In this document: positions 50,770-59,793 of the stretch, piece by piece | How positions within the stretch are numbered: position 1 is the stretch's first letter | How the letters are laid out: each line of letters opens with the position of its first letter | Assembly (NCBI RefSeq): GCF_044810985.1 | Contig: NZ_CP085242.1 | Location: 1,054,001 to 1,118,000, forward strand | Direction: 5' to 3' | DNA: 64,000 nucleotides | From: Marinospirillum sp031581385 | GTDB lineage: Bacteria; Pseudomonadota; Gammaproteobacteria; Pseudomonadales; Halomonadaceae | The notes under the pieces: model-generated | The model's input: the letters and a program-made list of their open reading frames with translations, nothing else | The model's database searches: none | Told to the model about the DNA's origin: nothing | Translations under genes and position numbers: made by a program

Positions 50770-51922
50770 TTTCTTCCTGCACTCTGTCCTGCAAACTGAT
50801 ACGCCCATCCACCGGTCCCCAGCGCCGGGCATACACACGGGTCTGGGCATCCGGGCTTAAATAAATGTCGCTTTCAAAAATCAGTTGCCTGTCATTCAAA
50901 TTCATTTCAATGCTGACCCGGTAATAATCACTGACAAACATCAGCCGCCCCCCGACCCTTTGCCGCCAGGCAGAATCTTCGGGCAACCAGGTTTCACCCA
51001 GATCACCCCAGAATTCAGCCAGAGCGGTGTAACCCACTTCCGGGCGTTGCTGCCACCATTCTTCCAGAGCGACCAGGGGCACCTGCCCTTCCATCAGTGC
51101 CCAGAGCAGAGGCAGCCGTTGTCTGGGCAACGTATTGATATTCAAGCGTAAACGGGTATCCGGCAATAAACAGATGCCCGCCGGTAACTGCCGAAAACGG
51201 CTGCGATTTTCCGGCTGCAGCCAGTTGATTTCACTCAAATCAACCAGAGGTTGATTGGCAGCGACTCTGGGTGGCTCCTGCAGCAGATACTGTCCGGTTT
51301 CTGCGCCATACACCAGTGCTTCATTGTCCGCATCCATCCAGTCACGGGCACGATCCAGAAACTCTTCCGGCAAGAGATCCTCCAGCCACCGATCTTCCTG
51401 TTCCAGCTGGTTGATATACAAGCGCCAGGGCAAAAGACTTTGCAAATCCAGGCTGGCTTCCTGAGAATTCAGACCGGCCAGATGATTGAGGTTATAGCAG
51501 CTGCGCAGGTCGGTCACGGTCAGACTCAGCATCCCCTCATCCACCGGATAGGCCACCGGCTCGCCGCGCAGGGTATTCCACCAGCGAGGCTGTTCACGAA
51601 TGCGTCCATCCGTGAGTACCTGACGCGCCAGGGTTTCAGCCCCCAGCATATAAGCCCAGCCCTGCTGTTGCAGATAGCGGCCTTCAATTCGTTCCAGATC
51701 CTGACGGCTGGCATTCTGTATCTGGGTCAGTGCCAGAGTGATCACGACCAGAATCATTAATACCGAAAGCAGCGCCACCCCACCCTGATTAACTATTGCG
51801 CTTGGTGATGCTGCGTTGAAACTCTTCTCAAAATGCTCATTTACTGCTGGTAAACTCCGCTTTTTCAAATCCTTTCGCCTTGCCTGACCTGCGCTCATGA
51901 CGTTAATGAATTTTTTAACCAT
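50753..51922 (-). CDS. gspK: Type II secretion minor pseudopilin GspK with repeat-derived leader
   Basis: A 389-residue pseudopilin. The prepilin-type cleavage and hydrophobic helix are intact (QGG followed by VALLSVLMILVVITLAL, cleavage after G48). The leader, however, is 48 residues instead of the usual about 7-12, because residues about 6-46 are encoded by a family 2 repeat (51786-51909) inserted in frame. The native start overlapping the gspJ stop (ATGGTTAA) is preserved. The rest of the protein is normal for GspK, which caps the pseudopilus. Processing of so long a leader may be affected. Confidence 0.9.
   Translation of the reverse strand: MVKKFINVMSAGQARRKDLKKRSLPAVNEHFEKSFNAASPSAIVNQGGVALLSVLMILVVITLALTQIQNASRQDLERIEGRYLQQQGWAYMLGAETLARQVLTDGRIREQPRWWNTLRGEPVAYPVDEGMLSLTVTDLRSCYNLNHLAGLNSQEASLDLQSLLPWRLYINQLEQEDRWLEDLLPEEFLDRARDWMDADNEALVYGAETGQYLLQEPPRVAANQPLVDLSEINWLQPENRSRFRQLPAGICLLPDTRLRLNINTLPRQRLPLLWALMEGQVPLVALEEWWQQRPEVGYTALAEFWGDLGETWLPEDSAWRQRVGGRLMFVSDYYRVSIEMNLNDRQLIFESDIYLSPDAQTRVYARRWGPVDGRISLQDRVQEENEITD
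51786..51909. repeat. Short repeat, family 2, inserted in gspK
   Basis: A 124-bp element with ends TGATTAAC and GTTAATGA (one mismatch). It matches the copy at 55345-55469 over nearly its whole length and includes an internal hairpin with AGTTTAC and GTAAATG arms. It is open in the gspK frame and supplies about 40 residues of the leader. Confidence 0.9.
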
Positions 51923-52550
51923 CGCCGCCTCCTGAGGAACCGGCAGGAGTAATGCGAATGGCTTCGGGCAGCAACATCAGGCGTTGGTAGTCTTCGCCTT
52001 TCCAGGTCAGACTCAGGCGTACTGCTGCAGGAAGCTGACCGCCGGGCAGGGTGGTCTGCCAGCTTTGCTGGTGGTAAAAGGCCCAGTTGAGATCCGTCAC
52101 CTGTTGCAAGCGATCCACGGGAGTCCAGGAGTGTTCTTCTGCAGCATCCAGCAACCCGCTGGCGGCCAGAGTCAGTTGCTCCTCCTCATCATCCCACTGC
52201 AATCGCCAGAGCCGCAGACGGGTGGAGTAATCCTGCAGCGGCAGCACCCACTGTCCGGCACTGACCCAGTAAAGCTCACGGGCATCATTCATCAGCAACA
52301 GAGAGCCATCACCCAGGCCTTGTCCCAACTCATGCGGCCTGCGCACCACCAACTGGTTGAGCTGCCGATCCACACGGGTCAGAAAATCCACCAGCTTTTC
52401 GGCTCCTTCCTGACGGGCTTCACTCAACTGGGAACGGGCATCCAGCACTTGTGAAACCAGCAGAGTCAGAGCAACCGCCAGGGCAGCCATGATAGCCAGA
52501 GCCACCATCACTTCAATGAGGGTGAAACCCTTTTCATTTCTGATCTTCAT
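51915..52550 (-). CDS. gspJ: Type II secretion minor pseudopilin GspJ
   Basis: A 211-residue pseudopilin with the prepilin motif NEKG-FTLIEVMVALAIMAALA (cleavage after G8, glutamate at +5). It joins GspK and GspI at the tip of the pseudopilus. The start overlaps the gspI stop (ATGA) and the stop overlaps the gspK start. Confidence 0.95.
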   Translation of the reverse strand: MKIRNEKGFTLIEVMVALAIMAALAVALTLLVSQVLDARSQLSEARQEGAEKLVDFLTRVDRQLNQLVVRRPHELGQGLGDGSLLLMNDARELYWVSAGQWVLPLQDYSTRLRLWRLQWDDEEEQLTLAASGLLDAAEEHSWTPVDRLQQVTDLNWAFYHQQSWQTTLPGGQLPAAVRLSLTWKGEDYQRLMLLPEAIRITPAGSSGGGDG

Positions 52551-52939
52551 TGCCCGACAAACCCGGACATTCCAGCCAGTTGATAGCTACGCTGTGAAGA
52601 AGAAAAAACCTGAATATCCACACGCCGCATCGTCGGCAAGGGCGTTCCCTGAACCTCCACCCGCCAGAAGCAGGTCTGATCGCCATAATCCTCTTCGCCT
52701 TCTTCACGACCCACTTCGGGAAAGTCTTCACGCAGCATCCATTCAACCAGCAGGTTATCAGCACACAACTGCCCCAGCGCCCTTTGTTCCGCAGCCAGGC
52801 GGATGTCAATGGCACGGCTAACCACTTCATTGGCCACCCCGGCCATAATCGCAAGAATGAAAAGCGCCACCAGCACTTCAACCAGAGTCAGACCCTGTTG
52901 TTTATCAGCTTGCCCATGTACTTGCTGTTTAATTGCCAT
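52547..52939 (-). CDS. gspI: Type II secretion minor pseudopilin GspI
   Basis: A 130-residue pseudopilin with QQG-LTLVEVLVALFILAIMAG (glutamate at +5). The leader is about 15 residues. ATG 52939 lies inside the end of gspH (11-bp overlap). Confidence 0.94.
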   Translation of the reverse strand: MAIKQQVHGQADKQQGLTLVEVLVALFILAIMAGVANEVVSRAIDIRLAAEQRALGQLCADNLLVEWMLREDFPEVGREEGEEDYGDQTCFWRVEVQGTPLPTMRRVDIQVFSSSQRSYQLAGMSGFVGQ

Positions 52940-53423
52940 CACCCAGATCCAGAAGTTCGTAACTCTGTGCCTGCAAACGCACCTGACGCTGTGTATCGCC
53001 GAGCATCAGGGTCAGAGTCGCCGGAGTGACTTCGCCACTGGGAAAAAACACCAGACTGGGCTGAGCCACTTCCTCTGCGTCCCCCCCCTCTTCACCTTCC
53101 AGCCCTTCGGGTTTTTCCGCAAGCCTGACACCCTGCTTCCAGGGCCGTTCCGGCAAACCGCGAGTAGTGTACTTCTGCCAGACACCGCGGGAGTCTCGGA
53201 TCGAAAAATAATAACCCTGCTCCTGAACATGCCAGCCCACCAGACGGTGCTGGTTCAAAGCCAGATCCCTAGCAAAGGTGAAATCCTCCAGCAACTGCCG
53301 GGCCTGCTGATCCACCTGAGTCTGATCGTCCCGCCCCAGAGTCACCACCGCCAGTGAAGTGGTCAGGGCAATGATAAACACCACCACCAGCACTTCCAGC
53401 AGCGTAAACCCCCGCTGTTTCAC
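52929..53423 (-). CDS. gspH: Type II secretion pseudopilin GspH
   Basis: A 164-residue minor pseudopilin starting with GTG, with MKQRG-FTLLEVLVVVFIIALTTS. The GTG overlaps the gspG stop (TAGTG). An acidic insert (EGLEGEEGGDAEE) lies in the middle. Confidence 0.94.
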   Translation of the reverse strand: MKQRGFTLLEVLVVVFIIALTTSLAVVTLGRDDQTQVDQQARQLLEDFTFARDLALNQHRLVGWHVQEQGYYFSIRDSRGVWQKYTTRGLPERPWKQGVRLAEKPEGLEGEEGGDAEEVAQPSLVFFPSGEVTPATLTLMLGDTQRQVRLQAQSYELLDLGDGN

Positions 53424-53854
53424 TAGAGCTGCCAGTTACCGATATCGGCATTCAGGTCTTCTCCACCCTCGCGGCCATCGGCACCCAGAGAATAGATATC
53501 CACTCGACCGTGTTCACCGGGCTGACGGTACTGGTAGTCATTTCCCCAGGGGTCGCTGGGCAAACGCCGAATATAGCCATTTTCGCGATAGTTTTTGGGT
53601 TCCGGTGCCACACTGGGCTTCTCCACCAAAGCATCCAGGCCTTGCTCTGTAGTGGGGTAATTGAAGTTATCCAGGCGGTACATCTCCAGCGCCTGTTCAA
53701 GACTGGACAGATCCGCCCTGGCTTTCTGCACCATGGCCTTGTCCTGATTATCCAGCACATTGGGCGCAACAATCGCCACCAGAAGGCCGATAATCACCAG
53801 CACCACCATCACTTCCAGCAGGGTAAAACCCTTTTGTTTTTTTACACGCTGCAT
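53423..53854 (-). CDS. gspG: Type II secretion major pseudopilin GspG
   Basis: A 143-residue major pseudopilin with KQKG-FTLLEVMVVLVIIGLLVAI (glutamate at +5), and the conserved YRLDNFNYPTTEQGLDAL and DPWGNDYQYRQPG of GspG, including the calcium-binding C-terminal region. AAGGAAG precedes the ATG. It is separated from gspF by 254 bp containing a family 1 repeat. Confidence 0.97.
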   Translation of the reverse strand: MQRVKKQKGFTLLEVMVVLVIIGLLVAIVAPNVLDNQDKAMVQKARADLSSLEQALEMYRLDNFNYPTTEQGLDALVEKPSVAPEPKNYRENGYIRRLPSDPWGNDYQYRQPGEHGRVDIYSLGADGREGGEDLNADIGNWQL

Positions 53855-53938
53855 TTTTCACTTCCTTCAGTTTCGCTTGAAATTTCGAATACTCATTCAG
53901 TACAGCTGCTTACTCGCAAGCCGGATAGCGCCATGGAT

Positions 53939-54031
53939 GCAAGGTGCCGCCAATTCAGGCTGTCTGCAACAGGAAGTTGCAGCCAGAGCTTACAGGGATG
54001 TATTCACGCGTCCTGAATGGCGGTGCCTTGC
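53939..54031 (+). repeat. Palindromic repeat element, family 1, copy C
   Basis: A 93-bp nested palindrome between gspF and gspG. Outer arms GCAAGG/CCTTGC, then ATTCAGG/CCTGAAT; inner hairpin CTGCAAC-AGGAA-GTTGCAG and the conserved block GAGCTTACAGGGATGTATTC. It lies in antisense orientation to the gsp operon, unlike copies A and B, which are in the sense of their operons. Confidence 0.88.
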
Positions 54032-54108
54032 AGCCGTGTTCCACAAAACTCCAGGGGCGGTAAGATTTTCAGCCAATTACCTTGCAAAAGCACCCGGCTG
54101 AGCAGCCC

Positions 54109-55329
54109 CTACAAATTCAATACATTATTCAACTGCATGATCGGCAGCAGGATGGCGAGCACGATGGTCAGCACCACCCCACCCATAAACAAGATCATCA
54201 AAGGCTCAAACAGCGACAGGCTGACATCCACCTTCTGCTGGAATTCGCCATCCTGCAAATCCGCCACGCGGGTCAGCATCTGATCCAGCTCACCACTGGC
54301 TTCACCACTGGCAACCATGTAAACCATCATCGGCGGGAATTCACCACTGGCTTCCAGCGCCCGATGCAGGCTAACGCCTTCTCTGACCTGATCGACAACC
54401 ACTTCCACCTTCTGTTGCAGATAGATATTCCCCAGAGTTCCACGGGCGACTTTCAAACCTTCCAGCAGGGGAATACCACTGCCGGTCAGAATCGCCACCG
54501 TCCGTGACAGCCGCGCGGTATTGAGGGCACGGCTGAGTTTACCCAGCAGGGGCAGGCCCAGAATCCGCTGATGCCAGGCCAGTTTGATCGCCGGTTTTTG
54601 CAATAAAAAGCGCATCAGTACCAGCAACAACGCCAGCACTATTGCCGCAGCCACACCCCAGTCACGGATGGCATCACTCAACCAGATCAGCCCACGGGTA
54701 ATCGCAGGCAGGGTCTGGCCGGCATGCTCAAACTGGCTGACAATTCGGGGCACCACAAAACTCATCAGGGCAATCACGATGGCCAGGGAAACCAGTGTCA
54801 GCAGCACTGGATACACCAGTGCCATGGTCGCTTTCTGGCGTTGTTTCTGGCTGGTTTCCAGATAATCAGCCAAGCGCATCAGCACCTGATCCAGGCGACC
54901 GGCCTTTTCACCCGCAGCCACCAGAGCCACATAAAGATTTTCAAACGTATTCGGCCAGTTCTGCAGACTCTCGGCCAGGCTGTGGCCTTCACGAACGCGG
55001 GTTCTCAAGCCCAGCAAGAGGCTGCGTTGTTTGTCATTTTCCGCCTGCTTGCTCAGAGTTTCCAGAGCATTTTCCAGAGGCAGGCCCGCTGCAACCAGGG
55101 TGGCCAACTGACGGGTGAACAGGGTTTTCTGATCATGGGCGAGATGTCCGGCACGGGGTTTGGCCCGAACTTTTCCCCTGGATTTTTCCACTGAGCTGCG
55201 TTCGACTTTACGGGGGAAGAGCCCCTGATCCCGCAACAGCTGACGGGCATGACGCTCGGTTTCTGCTTCCAGAACCCCTTTGCGGGTTTTGCCCTGGGCG
55301 TCCAGAGCCTGATATTGAAAAGAATCCAT
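54109..55329 (-). CDS. gspF: Type II secretion inner-membrane platform protein GspF
   Basis: A 406-residue polytopic protein with two GspF domains and three membrane segments (about 170-190, 222-242, 372-395). Conserved FTRQLATLVAAGLPL near residue 70 and EGVSLHRALEASGEFPPMMVYM in the second domain. It contacts the GspE ATPase. A family 2 repeat fills most of the 148-bp gap to gspE. Confidence 0.96.
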   Translation of the reverse strand: MDSFQYQALDAQGKTRKGVLEAETERHARQLLRDQGLFPRKVERSSVEKSRGKVRAKPRAGHLAHDQKTLFTRQLATLVAAGLPLENALETLSKQAENDKQRSLLLGLRTRVREGHSLAESLQNWPNTFENLYVALVAAGEKAGRLDQVLMRLADYLETSQKQRQKATMALVYPVLLTLVSLAIVIALMSFVVPRIVSQFEHAGQTLPAITRGLIWLSDAIRDWGVAAAIVLALLLVLMRFLLQKPAIKLAWHQRILGLPLLGKLSRALNTARLSRTVAILTGSGIPLLEGLKVARGTLGNIYLQQKVEVVVDQVREGVSLHRALEASGEFPPMMVYMVASGEASGELDQMLTRVADLQDGEFQQKVDVSLSLFEPLMILFMGGVVLTIVLAILLPIMQLNNVLNL

Positions 55330-55344
55330 CGTCTAGAAAACCTA

Positions 55345-55469
55345 TGATTAACTATTACGCTTGGTGATGCTGCGTTAAAATCTCTCTCAAAATACTCATT
55401 TACTTGTCTGTAAACTCCGCTTTTTCGATCAATTTTGCCTTGCCTGACCTGCGCTCATGACGTTAATCA
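55345..55469. repeat. Short repeat, family 2, between gspE and gspF
   Basis: A 125-bp element with perfect ends TGATTAAC and GTTAATCA, closely matching the gspK copy, with an internal AGTTTAC/GTAAATG hairpin. It stands 15 bp from the gspF start and 8 bp from the gspE stop. Confidence 0.9.
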
Positions 55470-55477
55470 AAAGCTTT

Positions 55478-56941
55478 TCAGCTCCGGGTGACTCGTAAAA
55501 CATCTTCCAGAGTGGTTTCACCTCTGGCAATGCGCTCAACACCGGCAGCCAGCAAATCCGGCCATTCACTGAAGACTTCACGGGCCATATCCGCTTCGGC
55601 AGCACCCTCGTGAATCATGTCCGACAAGCGCGGAGAAATCGGCACAAATTCATAAAGCCCGACACGCCCCAGATAGCCGGTCTGCTGGCAGTGTCCACAG
55701 CCTTTAGCCTCCCAGACCTGTTCCAGCTCCCTTCCGGTCTGACCCAGCCACTGGCGTTCACTGTCTCTCACCGGGCGGGGTTCACGGCAATGACTGCACA
55801 AACGTCTGACCAGACGTTGGGCCATAACGCCCTTGAGACTGGACGCCAGCAGAAAGGGTTCGATCCCCATATCCCGCAGACGTGTGATTGCCCCCAGGGC
55901 GGAATTGGTGTGCAGAGTGGACAGCACTAGGTGGCCGGTCAGACTGGATTGCACAGCAATGGAGGCGGTTTCCAGATCACGGATTTCCCCGATCATCACC
56001 ACATCCGGGTCCTGGCGCAGAATGGCCCGCAAGCCTTTAGCAAAAGTCATTCCAGCTTTGACATTCACCGAGGTCTGGCCGATGCCGGCAATGGCATATT
56101 CCACCGGATCTTCCACGGTGAGAATATTACGGCTGGAATCATTGAGTTGGTTCAGACTGGCATAAAGGGTGGTGGTTTTACCCGACCCGGTCGGGCCGGT
56201 GATCAAGAGGATCCCATTGGGCTGCTGCAGGATCTGCTGATAACGTTCGGCCACCTTTTGCGGCATGCCCAGTTCGGTGATGCCCATCAGGGCGGCGGTC
56301 TTATCCAGCAGGCGCATCACCACGCGTTCACCGTAAATCGAAGGCAGGGTGGAAACACGAATATCCACTTCCCGACCGGCAGCACGAACAGTGATCCGGC
56401 CATCCTGGGGGTGGCGTTTTTCAGCAATATCCAGCCGCGCCATGACCTTGATGCGCGACACCAGCATGGGAGCCAGCTTGCGCGGTGGACGCATGACTTC
56501 CATCAACACGCCATCCACACGAAAACGCACCAGCAATTCCTGCTCGAAGGTTTCAATGTGAATATCCGAAGCCGAAAGACGCAAAGCCTCGGAAAACAGC
56601 CCGTTGATCAAACGAATAATCGGGGCTTCACCTTCGCTTTCCAGCAGGTCTTCAATGGCAGGCAGCTCTTCCATCAGGCTGTCCAGGCTGACCTCTTCCA
56701 GACCTTCAATCAGTTCGGAGGTACTGGCCCGCCCGGCATCATAGGCCCGCGAGAGATGTCGGGCAAAATCTTCCTGACTCAGCCATTCCAGGCGGGCCGG
56801 TTCTCCCCGGACACGAATCACTTCCTGCATTTGTTTGAACTCGGCCCCCTGCTCGGCAACCAGCACAAACTGTCCATTGGCCTGAGGTTCAACCAGCAGA
56901 CCAAAGCGCTTGGCAAAACGGTAAGGCAGCAACTCCACCAT
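55478..56941 (-). CDS. gspE: Type II secretion ATPase GspE
   Basis: A 487-residue secretion ATPase. Walker A GPTGSGKTTTLY, the aspartate box, Walker B and the arginine finger region (GAITRLRDMGIEPFLLASSL) are present, with a four-cysteine zinc site (CSHC near residue 395, CGHC near 425). It drives pseudopilus assembly. ATG 56941 is 2 bp after the gspD stop. Confidence 0.97.
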   Translation of the reverse strand: MVELLPYRFAKRFGLLVEPQANGQFVLVAEQGAEFKQMQEVIRVRGEPARLEWLSQEDFARHLSRAYDAGRASTSELIEGLEEVSLDSLMEELPAIEDLLESEGEAPIIRLINGLFSEALRLSASDIHIETFEQELLVRFRVDGVLMEVMRPPRKLAPMLVSRIKVMARLDIAEKRHPQDGRITVRAAGREVDIRVSTLPSIYGERVVMRLLDKTAALMGITELGMPQKVAERYQQILQQPNGILLITGPTGSGKTTTLYASLNQLNDSSRNILTVEDPVEYAIAGIGQTSVNVKAGMTFAKGLRAILRQDPDVVMIGEIRDLETASIAVQSSLTGHLVLSTLHTNSALGAITRLRDMGIEPFLLASSLKGVMAQRLVRRLCSHCREPRPVRDSERQWLGQTGRELEQVWEAKGCGHCQQTGYLGRVGLYEFVPISPRLSDMIHEGAAEADMAREVFSEWPDLLAAGVERIARGETTLEDVLRVTRS

Positions 56942-56943
56942 GA

Positions 56944-58866
56944 TCAGCGCACTTCCCGACGGGCCGGAAAAAGGTCTTCCAGAGTCAGAGTCTGCCCGGA
57001 TACTCCACGCGGCTCCCATTCTGCCAGACGATCACTGTCAGCATTCCTGAGCAGGTGAGCGGCGCGCATATAACGGTATTTCTCACTGCTGGCAGAGGCC
57101 AGAGCATCCCGGTCATGCAGAATCTGGGGTTTGATGAACACCATCAGATTGCGTTTTTCACGACTGATGCTGGTGGAACGAAACAACGCACCCAGGTAAG
57201 GGATGTCTCCCAGCAGGGGCACCTTACTGAAGATTTCCTGCTCGTCTTCTCGAATCAGACCCCCCAGTACGATAATGTCATTGTTATCCGCCATCACCGT
57301 GGTGGTGATTTCGCGTTTATTGGTGATGATGCCTTCCTCGCGAGTGGCATCTTCAATATTGGAAACCTCCTGCAGGATTTCCAGGCGCACTGAATCACCG
57401 TCATTGATCTGGGGCTTGATCTGCAGACGTATGCCCACTTCCCGACGCTGAATGGTCTGGAAGGGGTTGGTGTTGTTATCACCCGCCGTGGAACCAGTGA
57501 TAATGGGAATTTCCTGACCGACCAGAATCGAAGCTTCGGTATTGTCCATGGTCAGAATGCTGGGTGTGGAAAGAATATTGGCATCCGTTTCCGACTCAAG
57601 GGCACGCAGAATCGCTGCGAAATTGATCCCCGAACTGGCAATGCGCCCAACCCCTAATGCAAGCCCCTGCAAACCGGCCAAGGCGGATAAAGCCCCGGCA
57701 TTCCCTCCATCGTTATAACCTTGGGCCAGTCCATCCAGTCCACCCCCAAAATTACCCGAAGCCAGAGGAACGGAAGCCTCACCGGGATCGGCAAACAGCC
57801 AGCTCACTCCCAGCTCTTTAGCCCGGTTTTCGGAAATCTCGACAATAATGGCTTCCACCAGCACCTGGGCACGACGAATATCCAGCTGGTCAATGATCAG
57901 GCGCATTTCCCGCAGTTGATCCGGGCTGCCCGAGATCACCAGGGCATTGGTGGATTCATGCGCCTGAATATTCAACTCACGCCTGGAACCGCCCTCCTCA
58001 CTGGACTCTTCGCTTGCAGACAGATTTTGCAGCAGAGTGACTATTTCGGTTGCCGAGGCATGGCGCAGATAAAACACCTGGGTATTGGCCGAACGCTCCA
58101 CCGGTTGATCCAGCTCAGTGACCAGACGCCGGACTTCATTGCGGGTCTGTTCATCACTGCGCACCATCAGCAGATTGAGGCGACTATCGGAAAGAATTTT
58201 AGGTGGTTGGCCGCCGCTGCCTTCCCGGCGCATCAACTGATTCAGCAGTTGTTCCATTTCCGTGGCGGAAGCATGCTCCAGAACCATCACCTCAAGATCA
58301 TCACTGCTGGCCGTATCGATCCGGCGCACCAGGCGGGTCAGCCTTTCCAGATTGGTGCCCCAATCCGTCAGAATCAGCAGGTTGGAAGGTTCATAGTGGG
58401 TGATCACCCCGATGCGTCGATCCATCAGGGGCGTAAGAATATTAACCAGCTGGGCGGCACTGGAGTTCTGAACTTCCACCACGCGGGTGGCCATAATATC
58501 CTGACCGTCCGAATTGGGTGGTGAAGCGGATTCCACACGAATGGGTTCCAGGCGGGCGGTCTGCTCCGGTACGATTTTCAGACGTTGGTCGTCCAGCTCC
58601 ACCACGGCAAAACCATTCACCCGCAACTGGGAAAGAAAAACCTGATACACCTCGTCAGCCGTTAATTCGCGCTGGCTGCGAATACTGACCCGGCCCCGCA
58701 CTCGGGGATCAACCATAAAGGTGCGATCGGTAATCCGCCCGACACTGTCAATAAACTCGGACAGCTCCACATCCTGAAGATTGACCGAGAAGCGCTCCTC
58801 CTCTGCCCAACCGACTGACGGCAGAAATAGCAGCAAAACCAGAATTTTTGTCAGCAGTGCTTTCAC
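56944..58866 (-). CDS. gspD: Type II secretion outer-membrane secretin GspD
   Basis: A 640-residue secretin with a signal peptide (about 1-21), N0-N3 periplasmic domains (about 25-330) and a C-terminal secretin beta-barrel with IPIITGSTAG and VPLLGDIPYLGALFR. It has no lipobox. It forms the outer-membrane channel for folded exoproteins. gspE follows. Confidence 0.97.
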   Translation of the reverse strand: MKALLTKILVLLLFLPSVGWAEEERFSVNLQDVELSEFIDSVGRITDRTFMVDPRVRGRVSIRSQRELTADEVYQVFLSQLRVNGFAVVELDDQRLKIVPEQTARLEPIRVESASPPNSDGQDIMATRVVEVQNSSAAQLVNILTPLMDRRIGVITHYEPSNLLILTDWGTNLERLTRLVRRIDTASSDDLEVMVLEHASATEMEQLLNQLMRREGSGGQPPKILSDSRLNLLMVRSDEQTRNEVRRLVTELDQPVERSANTQVFYLRHASATEIVTLLQNLSASEESSEEGGSRRELNIQAHESTNALVISGSPDQLREMRLIIDQLDIRRAQVLVEAIIVEISENRAKELGVSWLFADPGEASVPLASGNFGGGLDGLAQGYNDGGNAGALSALAGLQGLALGVGRIASSGINFAAILRALESETDANILSTPSILTMDNTEASILVGQEIPIITGSTAGDNNTNPFQTIQRREVGIRLQIKPQINDGDSVRLEILQEVSNIEDATREEGIITNKREITTTVMADNNDIIVLGGLIREDEQEIFSKVPLLGDIPYLGALFRSTSISREKRNLMVFIKPQILHDRDALASASSEKYRYMRAAHLLRNADSDRLAEWEPRGVSGQTLTLEDLFPARREVR

Positions 58867-58869
58867 GGA

Positions 58870-59793
58870 CTACTCCATTTCTAAACTGAATAACAAACGC
58901 TCACCATCACGCACAAGTTCCACATCCACTGCCCTGGCGGTTGCCAACTGACTCTGCAGACCCATCATGGCTGAAGTATCACTCACCGGGGTACCGTCCA
59001 CTGCCACCACCAGATCACCTTCCTGCAAACCCAGGCTGTTGAAAAGTTCAGGGTCCGAACCCGGCCTGATCCGAAAACCCTGCAACTGACCGCCTTCGCT
59101 GTGTGGAGACACCGTAATATGGCGCATCAGCTGTAAGGGATCACGCACCAGGGATTCACGAAAATCCGGGCCGAAAGCCTCTTCCAGGGCGCGGGTCCCC
59201 ACTCTTTCCTGCCGGGCAGGCTCTTCAGTCGGGGATTCATCCCGTGAAGTCTGACTGCGCTCTGGAGTGGGCTTGTTTTCACGCGAGGAAGCAGACTGGC
59301 TGGCTCTTTCACCTTGATCCGACTGATCCAGCAGTGCGCTGCGCTCCTGGGGGTCAGCTTCGGAGGCCAGTTCCAGATCCACTCTTTCCAACTGCCCATT
59401 GCGGTTGAAAATAAGAGCGTCACGCTGGATTTCCTGCAGCCTGAGTCCGGGTTCCAGTTCATCCCCTTCCGACAAGGTGTAATCCTGATTACGATACCGC
59501 AACAGTACCACCGAACGCCCGCGGGTTGTGGAATAAAGCACCCCCTGCACTTGAACCGCCAGACGACTGCGCTGAACCGGTGCAACCACAGCTGGTTCCT
59601 CACTTTCTTCAGCAGCAACCCAGTGTTGATCCAGATTACTGATCCAGAGAACCTCCGGGGCGGAAGAAGTCGTTTTACGGGCCGCAGGCGCGGCTTCAGG
59701 AAGAGGGTAAAGCCACTGCAGAAAGCTCCAGGTGAAGAGCGCCACCATCCAGGCCACAAGCGCCCAACCGGCCAGCATCCACAAACGCTTCAC
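58870..59793 (-). CDS. gspC: Type II secretion protein GspC
   Basis: A 307-residue bitopic inner-membrane protein: one membrane segment (about 8-28), a homology region (about 70-150) that binds GspD, a low-complexity linker rich in Ser, Arg and Glu, and a C-terminal PDZ domain (about 215-307). It couples the inner platform to the secretin. The start overlaps the stop of the SoxB-like gene (ATGA), tying the two into one operon. Confidence 0.95.
   Translation of the reverse strand: MKRLWMLAGWALVAWMVALFTWSFLQWLYPLPEAAPAARKTTSSAPEVLWISNLDQHWVAAEESEEPAVVAPVQRSRLAVQVQGVLYSTTRGRSVVLLRYRNQDYTLSEGDELEPGLRLQEIQRDALIFNRNGQLERVDLELASEADPQERSALLDQSDQGERASQSASSRENKPTPERSQTSRDESPTEEPARQERVGTRALEEAFGPDFRESLVRDPLQLMRHITVSPHSEGGQLQGFRIRPGSDPELFNSLGLQEGDLVVAVDGTPVSDTSAMMGLQSQLATARAVDVELVRDGERLLFSLEME

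Noticed and set aside
53760..54101. A 113-residue plus-strand frame over the gspG start and the repeat
   Set aside because: It is antisense to gspG and then reads through repeat copy C. No ribosome site or conserved domain.
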